From Sphingopyxis sp. 113P3 (GTDB lineage: Bacteria > Pseudomonadota > Alphaproteobacteria > Sphingomonadales > Sphingomonadaceae), in contig NZ_CP009452.1 of assembly GCF_001278035.1 (NCBI RefSeq), positions 1,087,501-1,151,500 on the forward strand: DNA of 64,000 nucleotides, given 5' to 3'. The position numbers and the translations under genes were made by a program. Shown here in pieces: positions 9,033 to 17,301 of this stretch. A model generated the notes under the pieces. The model saw only the letters and a program-made list of their open reading frames with translations, was not told where the DNA came from and did no database searches. Within the stretch, counting starts at the first letter, position 1; every line of letters begins with the position of its first letter.

Positions 9033-10021
9033 TCGACGGATTGGACGACCAGCTTTGGAATTGGGCTGAGCTGAAAGATCAGGAGGATTGGTCGGGACTG
9101 CTCATCGGCAACGGGTTCAGCCAGAATCTGTGGCAGCGTTTTGGGTATGGTTCGCTATTCGAGACCGCAGCACAAGGCGATGGAGCGCAGCTCAACGCCG
9201 CGGACATCTCACTGTTTGACCGCCTGGAAACACGAAATTTCGAAGTTGTTTTGAGCGCCTTGGCGACCAGCAAGACCGTGTCCGCGGCGCTCGGTCAGCC
9301 ACTGGATCCGTTTTCAGAGCGAGAGGTCAGTATTCGGGAGGCGCTGATCCGGGCCGTCCATTCGGTCCATGTGCCATGGCAATCCGTACCTGCCGCCCAC
9401 CTCGACGTTATCGCCGCCGAACTATCGGCTTATGCGTCGATCTACTGCACGAATTATGACCTCACGCTCTATTGGGCGCTCATGCGGAATCAGAACGGCT
9501 TCCGGGATTATTTTTGGTCGGAGAAGTTCGACGTCACAAACACCGAGATCTGGGGCAAAAGGACCAAGGTGCATTTCCTGCATGGCGGCCTGCACCTCTA
9601 TCGGCGACCGAACGGCCAGACATTGAAGAGACCGGCCGCGGCGGGACAAAACCTGCTAGATCTGTTCGGAACCGCCTATCAGGATTCTATGCCGCTCTTC
9701 ATTTCGGAGGGGACGGCTCAGGAGAAGCTCGCGTCGATCTATCGGTCCGACTACCTCTCCTTTGTATTCGCTTGCCTGGCGCAGGACACGGAACCCTTGG
9801 TTGTCTTTGGTCACAGCCTTGGCGACAGCGACAAGCACCTCATAGACGCTATCGGAAACCACAAGGGCCGTTCGGTTGCCGTCTCGCTGCGCGCCACTGG
9901 CAATATTCGGCAGAAGAAGGCCGCGCTGATTGAAGCGCTGCCCGAAGCCACACTGCATTTCTACGACGCCGCCACGCATCCGCTGGGCGCAGCAAACCTC
10001 CAAATTGAAGAGCCCGCGTAA
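9029..10021 (+). CDS. DUF4917 SIR2-like protein, candidate NAD-consuming effector
   Basis: The 330-residue protein has SIR2-like landmarks in order: a nucleotide-binding loop LLIGNGFS (24-31), CTNYDLTLYWAL (start of the His/Asn region), HFLHGGLHLY and VVFGHSLGDSDKHL. DUF4917 proteins are predicted to have a SIR2-like Rossmann core. SIR2 domains in many defence systems deplete NAD+. It is translationally coupled on both sides (ATGA with the ASCH gene, TAATG with the methylase). It could be the abortive-infection effector of this operon, which the core helicase-methylase-ATPase trio lacks. Catalysis is not proven by sequence alone. Confidence 0.7.
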   Translation: MIDGLDDQLWNWAELKDQEDWSGLLIGNGFSQNLWQRFGYGSLFETAAQGDGAQLNAADISLFDRLETRNFEVVLSALATSKTVSAALGQPLDPFSEREVSIREALIRAVHSVHVPWQSVPAAHLDVIAAELSAYASIYCTNYDLTLYWALMRNQNGFRDYFWSEKFDVTNTEIWGKRTKVHFLHGGLHLYRRPNGQTLKRPAAAGQNLLDLFGTAYQDSMPLFISEGTAQEKLASIYRSDYLSFVFACLAQDTEPLVVFGHSLGDSDKHLIDAIGNHKGRSVAVSLRATGNIRQKKAALIEALPEATLHFYDAATHPLGAANLQIEEPA

Positions 10022-12747
10022 TGACCCAGAATTATAAAAAGAAGCTCATCGAAGTCGCAATCCCACTCGAGGCGATTAATGCGGCATCGGCGCGGGAAAA
10101 GTCGATCAAGCACGGGCATCCCTCAGCACTTCACTTGTGGTGGGCGCGGCGGCCCTTGGCGGCATGCCGAGCGATATTATTCGCTCAGCTTGTCGATGAC
10201 CCGTCGAGCCATCCCGAAAAGTTCGCGACCGAGGAGGAGATCGAAACTGAACGCGATCGTCTCTTCCAGATCATCCAGGACCTGGTGAAGTGGGAGAATT
10301 CCACCAACGAAGAAGTTCTTGAACGGGCCCGGGCTGAAATTCGCAGGAATTTCCCGGAGGGCGTCCCTCCGGCCTACGATCCATTTTCGGGCGGTGGTTC
10401 TATTCCGCTTGAAGCTTTGCGGCTTGGTTTGCGTTCGACCGGGTCTGATCTCAACCCGGTTGCTGTAATGATCGGCAAGGCAATGATCGAGCTACCTTCC
10501 CAGTTCAAGGATCGGAAGCCTGTCCATCCCGGCAAACTGGAGCGCCTTCACTATCGCGGCGCTGAAGGTCTTGCCGAAGACATTCTCTGGTATGCGCAGG
10601 CGCTAACCGACAAGGCGCGGGAGAAAATTGGACACCTCTATCCGCAGGTCGCTCTTCCTAAGAAGGATGGCGGCGGCGAAGCTACCATCCTCGCCTGGCT
10701 GTGGGCGAGGACCGTTGCGAGTCCGAACCCGGCGGTGCGCGGCGCCCATGTCCCTTTGATTTCCAACTATTGGCTTTGCAACAAGCCCAAAAAATCAGTT
10801 TGGGTGCAGCCCACCATCAGTGGTTTTGACATCTCCTTTGAAATTCACACTGGCAAACCCGCTGATACGGCTGCCGTCGCGGCAGGCACCAAGGCGGGCC
10901 GCGGTGCGAATTTCAGGTGTCTCCTGACCGGCGACGCGATCACGGCCGACTATGTGAAGGCCGAGGGTATGGCCGGTAGGATGGGCTGGCGTTTGCTGGC
11001 TGTTGTCCTGGAAGGCAAAGGCGGACGTCGATACGTTGCTCCAACTAAAGAGGATGAGGTCCTAGCTTTCAGTGAAAAGCCTGATTGGAGACCAGAATTC
11101 CCTCTTTCACAGCACCCTCAGTATATGAGTGTAACCAACTATGGTCCGACCAATATCTCTGACCTATTCATGGATCGGCAGACCATTGCCCTGAACACAT
11201 TCATGGGCCTCATTTCAGATGTGGTCGGAAAAATACCTGATGAGGATTACCGAAAGGCGATCTTCTCATATCTGGTATTGAGTGTGAGTCGATTGGCCAA
11301 TCGGCAATCCACCAGTAGCTTTTGGGATACGACCGGGGAAAAAATACAGCAGGTGTTTGCGATGCAGGCTTTGCCGATGCGCTGGGACACAGTTGAAGGA
11401 AACCCGTTCTCGTCGTCCTCGGGCAATTTCATCGGTCAAGTCGAATATCTGGCGAAAGCCGTGGCCGCTCTTCCCTGTTCGGATCAGGGTGGCGTCGAAC
11501 ACCAAATGGATGCCCAGAACGTAGATTTCTCAGGCTTCGTTATCTCTACCGACCCGCCGTATTACGACAACGTCCCTTATGCGGATTTGTCCGATTTCTT
11601 CTATGTCTGGCTGCGGAAAGGGCTGGCAGGGACCTACCCGGACCTGTTTTCGACCATGCTGGTTCCCAAGCAAGAGGAACTGGTTGCCGACTATAAACGC
11701 CACGGCGGTAAGGACGAGGCCGACAGCTTCTTTCTCGAAGGTATGACTACCGTCATGCGTCACATGGCGACGCAGGGCCGGCCCGATGTGCCGGCTGCGA
11801 TTTATTATGCTTTCCGGCAAGGCGAGGTCGACGAAAGCGGTTTCTCGGTTAAGGGGTGGGCGACCTTCCTTCAGGCGATTGTCGACGCCGGCTATTCGAT
11901 CGGGGCGACATGGCCGGTACGGACCGAGCTTGTTGGCAACCTCAAGAAAAACAAAAACGCGCTCGCTACGTCTGTCGTGATGGCGTGTCGGCCTCGTGCG
12001 GCGGATGCCGAGACGATCTCGCGCATCGAGTTTATCCGGGCGCTGCGCCGTGAACTGCCCGCAGCCCTCAAGGAGATGCACCGCGCAAGCATCGCTCCGG
12101 TGGATATTCCCCAGGCTTCCATCGGCCCCGGCATAGCGATTTTCAGCCGCTACGCCTCAGTGATCGAACGCGATGACAGCCCGATGTCGGTGAAGACCGC
12201 CTTGCAAATCATCAACGAGGAACTGGATCAGTATCTTTCCTCTCAGGAAGGTGATTTTGATCCGGAGACGCGCTTTGCCGTGACCTGGTTCACTCAGCAT
12301 GGGTACGAAAAGGGCTTTTTCGGCGATGCCGATAACCTTGCCCGCGCCCGTGGCATTTCGGTGGACGATGTGCGCCATGCTGGCATCGTGGAATCATCGG
12401 CAGGGCGAGTCCGCATCTACAAGCGGGAAGACCTAGAGGTGGATTGGAATCCCGAAACGGACCGCCATCTCACCATCTGGGAATGTTGCCAGTATCTCGT
12501 GCGTCAACATCAACTGGATGGGTTGTCGCATGAGACGGCATTGCTCCTGAAGAAGTTTGGGAGCGACAAGGCCGAGGCGGTGAAGGACTTGGCTTACGTC
12601 CTTTATGAAATCAGCGACAAACGGCGGCAGGATCGCCAAGAGGCCACTACCTACAACGCGCTCGTCACCGACTGGACCGAACTGACGCGGCAGGCTGCGG
12701 CGATCCATGACACCGTCGGCGATCGCCAGATCAAGCTGGACATCTGA
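10021..12747 (+). CDS. DUF1156 DNA adenine methylase (Hma-like methylase)
   Basis: The 908-residue protein begins with a DUF1156 domain (IPLEAINAASAREKSIKHGH, then LHLWWARRPLAACRA). The SAM-binding motif DPFSGGGS lies near 120-127 and the catalytic motif DPPYYDN near 511-517, as in N6-adenine methylases. DUF1156 proteins pair with DUF499 ATPases in bacterial and archaeal defence loci. The gene probably marks host DNA so that the helicase and ATPase spare it. Parts of the gene (around 11100-11300) are visibly richer in A+T than the neighbours, suggesting mosaic origin. The ATPase gene follows after 13 bp. Confidence 0.87.
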   Translation: MTQNYKKKLIEVAIPLEAINAASAREKSIKHGHPSALHLWWARRPLAACRAILFAQLVDDPSSHPEKFATEEEIETERDRLFQIIQDLVKWENSTNEEVLERARAEIRRNFPEGVPPAYDPFSGGGSIPLEALRLGLRSTGSDLNPVAVMIGKAMIELPSQFKDRKPVHPGKLERLHYRGAEGLAEDILWYAQALTDKAREKIGHLYPQVALPKKDGGGEATILAWLWARTVASPNPAVRGAHVPLISNYWLCNKPKKSVWVQPTISGFDISFEIHTGKPADTAAVAAGTKAGRGANFRCLLTGDAITADYVKAEGMAGRMGWRLLAVVLEGKGGRRYVAPTKEDEVLAFSEKPDWRPEFPLSQHPQYMSVTNYGPTNISDLFMDRQTIALNTFMGLISDVVGKIPDEDYRKAIFSYLVLSVSRLANRQSTSSFWDTTGEKIQQVFAMQALPMRWDTVEGNPFSSSSGNFIGQVEYLAKAVAALPCSDQGGVEHQMDAQNVDFSGFVISTDPPYYDNVPYADLSDFFYVWLRKGLAGTYPDLFSTMLVPKQEELVADYKRHGGKDEADSFFLEGMTTVMRHMATQGRPDVPAAIYYAFRQGEVDESGFSVKGWATFLQAIVDAGYSIGATWPVRTELVGNLKKNKNALATSVVMACRPRAADAETISRIEFIRALRRELPAALKEMHRASIAPVDIPQASIGPGIAIFSRYASVIERDDSPMSVKTALQIINEELDQYLSSQEGDFDPETRFAVTWFTQHGYEKGFFGDADNLARARGISVDDVRHAGIVESSAGRVRIYKREDLEVDWNPETDRHLTIWECCQYLVRQHQLDGLSHETALLLKKFGSDKAEAVKDLAYVLYEISDKRRQDRQEATTYNALVTDWTELTRQAAAIHDTVGDRQIKLDI

Positions 12748-12760
12748 GGGGGGACGGAAC

Positions 12761-15700
12761 GTGGCAAAAAGCACGCGCCAATATGTGTTTGAAGGAATGG
12801 AGTTGCTCCCGGCGGCGCTCATCCCGTTCGTAGAGAAAAGGCTGGAAAGTTCGCTCAAGGGGCACTGGCAGGTCCAGGTGCTGGAGAAGTTGCCGAACCT
12901 GCGCCCCAACAGCAGCGGTGAGGTCGGTTGGGACCAGGCCGCGCTGTTCAACGCCATGGATCGCTTTTGGAGCGAGGCGTTCAAGGCCGTGCTTGGCCGC
13001 GCCGAGCGCTCGCTGGTCAACGAGCTCGGGGATGTCCGCAACAAGCTCTCGCACAACGAGACCTTCACCTACGACGATGCCGAGCGCGCTCTGGATTCCA
13101 TGCGTCGGCTGATGGAGGCGATCAGCGCCGGCGAGACGGCGGAGCAGCTCGGTAAGATGCGCGACACCATCCTGCGCACGAAGTTCACCGAGCTTCAGCG
13201 CAACGAGGAGCGGCGGAAAACCCAGCGCCTCGAAATCTCGGTCGAGACCGTGGCGGGGCTGCTGCCGTGGCGCGAGGTGGTCGAGCCTCACCAGGATGTC
13301 GCCACCGGCGAGTTCCAGCAGGCCGAGTTCGCGGCCGACCTCGCCAAGGTGCATTCGGGCAGCGCGCCGCCGGAATACCGCGACCCGCGTCAGTTCTTCA
13401 GCCGCACCTATCTGACGGAAGGTTTGAGCGCGCTGTTGATTGGGGCCGCGAAGCGGCTGTCCGGTAGCGGCGGCGATCCGGTCGTCGAACTGCAAACCAA
13501 CTTTGGCGGCGGCAAGACGCACTCGATGTTGGCGCTCTATCACATGGCTGGGCCTACCCCGGTGCAGGACCTCTCCGGCTTGGACCAGTTGCTCGAAAAG
13601 CAGGGGCTCAGCGTGCCGCAGGGCGTCAACCGCGCCGTGCTAGTCGGCACGTCACGCGGGCCGCAGGACGTCCTCCATGCCGAAGGCGATCGGAAGATCC
13701 GCACGACCTGGGGTGAACTCGCCTGGCAGCTCGGTGGCGCCGACGCTTTCGCCATGGTCGCGGAGAATGACGCCAGTGGTATCGCGCCGGGCTCGAACTT
13801 GCTGGAGGCGCTCTTCAAAAAGTATGCGCCGTGCCTGATCCTGATCGACGAATGGGTCGCGTACCTGCGTCAGATCTACAAGGTCGAGGGACTGCCGTCC
13901 GGGTCGTTCGATGCGAACCTGTCCTTCGTCCAGTCGCTGACCGAGGCGGTCAAGGCTAGCCCTGGCACGCTGCTCGTCGCGTCTTTGCCGGCGTCGCAGA
14001 TCGAGGTGGGCGGCGAAGGCGGCCAAGAAGCGCTTGCTCGACTCAAGCAGACCTTCAGCCGCGTGGAATCCTCATGGCGTCCGGCGAGTCAGGAGGAGAG
14101 CTATGAGATCGTCCGGCGGCGGCTGTTCAAGGACATCCCCGGCGACAAGTTCCACCATCGCGACAACACGCTGAAGCAGTTCGCGAAGCTCTACCGTGAG
14201 AACGCCAACGATTTTCCGCAAGGCTGCGCGGACGAAGACTATCGGCGCAAGTTGGAGAAGGCTTATCCGATCCATCCCGAGTTGTTCGACCAGCTCTACA
14301 CGAGCTGGGGGTCGCTCGAAAAATTCCAGCGCACGCGCGGCGTGCTGCGCCTGATGGCGCAGGCTATTCACGAGCTGTGGATGAACGCGGATCCGTCGGT
14401 GATGATCATGCCGGGCAGCGTGGCGGTGAGTTCACCGCGTGTGGAGCCGGAATTGCTGCACTATCTTGAGGTGAGTTGGCAATCGATCATCGCCGGCGAT
14501 GTCGATGGTGCGACGTCCACGCCCTACAAGATCGACCAGTCCGCGCCCAACCTAAACCGATACTCGGCGACGCGTCGCGTCGCGCGCGCGATCTTCATGG
14601 GGACGGCGCCGACGCATCAGCAGCAAAACACGGGCCTCGACGACAAACAGATCAACCTCGGCGTCGTGCAGCCCGGCGAGCGGCCCGCGATCTTTGGTGA
14701 TGCGCTCCGGCGGCTAACCAACCAGGCCAAGTTCATGCACGCTGATCTCGGCCGTTACTGGTATTCCATGTCGGCCAGCCTCAATCGCATCGCGGCGGAC
14801 AAGGCCGCGCAGATCGAGGCGGCATTGGTTGACGTTAGGATTGATGCGGAACTCGGCAAATATGTGAATGGCCTTGTGGACCGCGGGCATTTCGACGCCG
14901 TGCAGGTCGCGCCTGCTTCATCGGCCGAAGTGCCCGATGAAGCCGGAGGCGTGCGGGCCGTGGTGTTAGGGGTTGCACATCCACACAGCGGGCGCGACAC
15001 GTCGGAGGCCCTCGCCGAGGCTAAGGACATGCTGACGCAGCGTGGTTCCGCACCGCGCGTTTATCGCAACATGCTGGTTTTCATTGCCGCAGACTCGCGC
15101 CAGCTCGATAACCTGAAAGACGCTATGCGCGCGTCCCTGGCCTGGGGCGAAATCGTTCGTGACAAGGAGCGTTTGGAGCTTCGGCCGAGCGATCAGAAAC
15201 TCGCGGAGGCCAAGCTGGCCGAGGCGACAGAAACGATGAAGACGCGCCTCAAGGAGGCGTGGTGCTACCTGCATTATCCGGCGCAGGAGAGCGCTCAGAC
15301 CGATGTGGAGTGGGTCTCGGGTAAAGTTCCGGCGCAGGATGGGCTGTTGGCGCGGGCGAGCAAGAAGCTCGTGGCCGAGGAAGGTCTGCTGACCGAGCTG
15401 GGGCCGTCGCGTCTCGATCGCGATCTCCAGAAATACATCTGGAACGACAAGTCACATCTGTCGCTGAAGGATCTGCGGGAATACCTCAATCGCTACATCT
15501 ATCTGCCCCGCCTCAAGGGGCAGGACGTCCTGATCAAGGCCGTGCAGGCGGCCGTCAGCGGCATGTTGCCCGGTCCCTTCGCTTATGCCGAGCGATGGGA
15601 CGAGAAGACCGATACCTATCTGGGGCTTGCCATCGAGCGGGCCGGCAACGCGCCTGTGGTGATCGACAGCGATAGCGTCATCATCAAACCGGACGTGGCC

Positions 15701-16063
15701 GAAGCGCATCGCCCGGCGCCTTCGCAACCCGGGGCGGGTGATGCGCCTGGAGGCGCCGACAGTGGCGGACCCACGCCCGCGCCTGGCGGGCCGGGCGTCG
15801 AGGAGACGTCTGCCACGCCGCCGACGGAAAAGAAGCCGACGCGCTTTAGCGGCGCGGTGATGATCTCACCGGAGCGCCCCGCCCGGGACATTCACCAGAT
15901 TGTCGAGGCGATCGTGGAGCAGCTGACGACGCTGCCCGGCAGCGAGGTGCGGCTGAGGCTGGAGATCGAGGCGGATGTGCCGGGCGGGCTTGATCGCGCC
16001 AAGGTGCGGACCTTGGTCGAGAATGCAAACACCCTGGGATTTACCGAGAAGTCGGTGGAGTGA
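12761..16063 (+). CDS. Swt1-type HEPN + DUF499 AAA ATPase (Hma-like ATPase)
   Basis: The protein has 1100 residues from GTG 12761, which follows a GAGGGGGGA ribosome site. The N-terminal about 130 residues form a Swt1-like HEPN domain with an intact R-x4-H motif (RNKLSH, R93-H98), the signature of metal-independent RNases. The DUF499 ATPase core follows, with Walker A GGGKT at 249-253 and a Walker-B-like LILIDEWVAYL near 355-365. A Pro/Gly-rich linker near residues 990-1035 leads to a small C-terminal domain. It is the last gene of the operon. A HEPN RNase fused to the ATPase suggests RNA cleavage on activation; this is inference from the motif. Confidence 0.85.
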   Translation: MAKSTRQYVFEGMELLPAALIPFVEKRLESSLKGHWQVQVLEKLPNLRPNSSGEVGWDQAALFNAMDRFWSEAFKAVLGRAERSLVNELGDVRNKLSHNETFTYDDAERALDSMRRLMEAISAGETAEQLGKMRDTILRTKFTELQRNEERRKTQRLEISVETVAGLLPWREVVEPHQDVATGEFQQAEFAADLAKVHSGSAPPEYRDPRQFFSRTYLTEGLSALLIGAAKRLSGSGGDPVVELQTNFGGGKTHSMLALYHMAGPTPVQDLSGLDQLLEKQGLSVPQGVNRAVLVGTSRGPQDVLHAEGDRKIRTTWGELAWQLGGADAFAMVAENDASGIAPGSNLLEALFKKYAPCLILIDEWVAYLRQIYKVEGLPSGSFDANLSFVQSLTEAVKASPGTLLVASLPASQIEVGGEGGQEALARLKQTFSRVESSWRPASQEESYEIVRRRLFKDIPGDKFHHRDNTLKQFAKLYRENANDFPQGCADEDYRRKLEKAYPIHPELFDQLYTSWGSLEKFQRTRGVLRLMAQAIHELWMNADPSVMIMPGSVAVSSPRVEPELLHYLEVSWQSIIAGDVDGATSTPYKIDQSAPNLNRYSATRRVARAIFMGTAPTHQQQNTGLDDKQINLGVVQPGERPAIFGDALRRLTNQAKFMHADLGRYWYSMSASLNRIAADKAAQIEAALVDVRIDAELGKYVNGLVDRGHFDAVQVAPASSAEVPDEAGGVRAVVLGVAHPHSGRDTSEALAEAKDMLTQRGSAPRVYRNMLVFIAADSRQLDNLKDAMRASLAWGEIVRDKERLELRPSDQKLAEAKLAEATETMKTRLKEAWCYLHYPAQESAQTDVEWVSGKVPAQDGLLARASKKLVAEEGLLTELGPSRLDRDLQKYIWNDKSHLSLKDLREYLNRYIYLPRLKGQDVLIKAVQAAVSGMLPGPFAYAERWDEKTDTYLGLAIERAGNAPVVIDSDSVIIKPDVAEAHRPAPSQPGAGDAPGGADSGGPTPAPGGPGVEETSATPPTEKKPTRFSGAVMISPERPARDIHQIVEAIVEQLTTLPGSEVRLRLEIEADVPGGLDRAKVRTLVENANTLGFTEKSVE

Positions 16064-16159
16064 GTGCGCAGGAAGCGGATGCAATCCGCCTTCCTATGTA
16101 AAACCATGTTTATTCAAACAGATGAAACCATGATGGGGTGAAATGTAGCGCGGCAAGAG

Positions 16160-17128
16160 GTGGAGAAGAGTAGCTCCATTGTGATCGAGTTGCGCAACAT
16201 TCAATACTTTGTCGCGGCTGCGGAGCATGGAAGCTTTCGCAAGGCGGCGGCGTTCCTGAATATCCAGGAATCTGCCGTCAGCCGCCGCATCCGCGATCTC
16301 GAGGATCGGTTGGGCGCTTCCTTGTTCCACCGCCATTCCGGCGGCGTTTCCCTCACGGTGGCGGGCGAACGGTTTCTGCGTCGTGTCCGCATCGCGCTCC
16401 AGCAGATCGAGAATGGCGTCAACGATGTCGCTGCGATCGGCCGATCCGAGGATGGCATCGTCAAGATCGGCATCTTCTCGTCCCTGGCGTCGGGTTTCCT
16501 GTTCGACCTGATGAAGGCGTTCGACGAGAAGCATCCGCGCGTGACGGTCGAACTGATCGAAGGCAATCCATCGGTCCATGTCGCGGCGGTCCGGCAGCTT
16601 CAGCTCGACGTGGCGTTCATCACTGGCACGGGGGAGTGGCCCGGTTGCGAAACCGAGCAGCTATGGACGGAAGGCGTGTTCGCCGTCCTGCCGTCGGAAC
16701 ACGGTCTTACGAAGAAGCAGAGCTTGCGCTGGCGCGATCTCGCCGGGGAGACCTTCATCGTCAGCGATGCCGCGCCGGGACCGGAAATCCGCGATTATCT
16801 GGTCCAGCGCCTGGCGGATCTCGGCCGCCATCCGAACATCCACCCTCAATATGTCGGGCGCGATGTCCTCCTGTCGATGGTCGCCGTGGGGCGCGGACTG
16901 ACGGTGGTCAGCGAGGCGGCAACCGGCGCGCGTTTTCCCGGCGTCGTCTATCGGCAGATCGCAGATGAGGTCCTGCCGTTCAGTGCGATCTGGTCGCGCC
17001 GAAACGACAATCCGGCATTTCGCAGGTTTCTCAGCCTTGCTCGAATGTCATCGCGATCCGAAAGCGCGAATATCAAACGGACGGGTTCGCCCGCTTCGCC
17101 TTCGCAAAGCCGCGATCCGTCCCGATGA
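16160..17128 (+). CDS. LysR-family regulator at the border of the trb operon
   Basis: The 322-residue protein carries an N-terminal winged helix (IQYFVAAAEHGSFRKAAAFLNIQESAVSRRI) and a periplasmic-binding-protein-like effector domain (about 95-295). The start is uncertain: GTG 16160, or GTG 16181 giving the more usual opening IELRNIQYF. A LysR gene next to DUF2274 and trbI is a recurring arrangement in alphaproteobacterial ICEs. Its 3' end overlaps the convergent DUF2274 gene by 56 bp. An AT-rich 96-bp gap upstream (16064-16159) should hold its promoter. The ligand is unknown. Confidence 0.88.
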   Translation: MEKSSSIVIELRNIQYFVAAAEHGSFRKAAAFLNIQESAVSRRIRDLEDRLGASLFHRHSGGVSLTVAGERFLRRVRIALQQIENGVNDVAAIGRSEDGIVKIGIFSSLASGFLFDLMKAFDEKHPRVTVELIEGNPSVHVAAVRQLQLDVAFITGTGEWPGCETEQLWTEGVFAVLPSEHGLTKKQSLRWRDLAGETFIVSDAAPGPEIRDYLVQRLADLGRHPNIHPQYVGRDVLLSMVAVGRGLTVVSEAATGARFPGVVYRQIADEVLPFSAIWSRRNDNPAFRRFLSLARMSSRSESANIKRTGSPASPSQSRDPSR

Positions 17129-17300
17129 ACCGCTCCAGCATCGGAATGATCAGCCGCGCCGGATCCGTCGCCGGCTGCCCGGTCTCGCGGGCGAGGATTT
17201 CCGCATAGGCGGTGAGATCACGATGAAGGCTCGCGGGCAGCTCCAGCGTGACTTTGACCGGCTTGTCGTCGACGATCGGGCCGAGCTTCAGTTTTGCCAT
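17073..17300 (-). CDS. DUF2274 protein
   Basis: This 75-residue protein matches the DUF2274 pattern (opening MAKLKLGPIVDDKPVKVTLELP, then HRDLTAYAEILARETGQ). The family is small, is nearly always found directly after trbI in alphaproteobacterial trb clusters, and looks like a ribbon-helix-helix fold. The start ATG 17300 is one base past the trbI stop. The 3' end overlaps the convergent LysR gene. A DNA-binding regulatory role is likely but unproven. Confidence 0.85.
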   Translation of the reverse strand: MAKLKLGPIVDDKPVKVTLELPASLHRDLTAYAEILARETGQPATDPARLIIPMLERFIGTDRGFAKAKRANPSV

Positions 17301-17301
17301 T

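Noticed and set aside
4558..12747. DISARM system
   Set aside because: The helicase resembles DrmD and a methylase is present, but no drmA helicase, drmB (DUF1998) or drmC (PLD nuclease) gene is found. The DUF1156/DUF499 pair points to an Hma-like locus.
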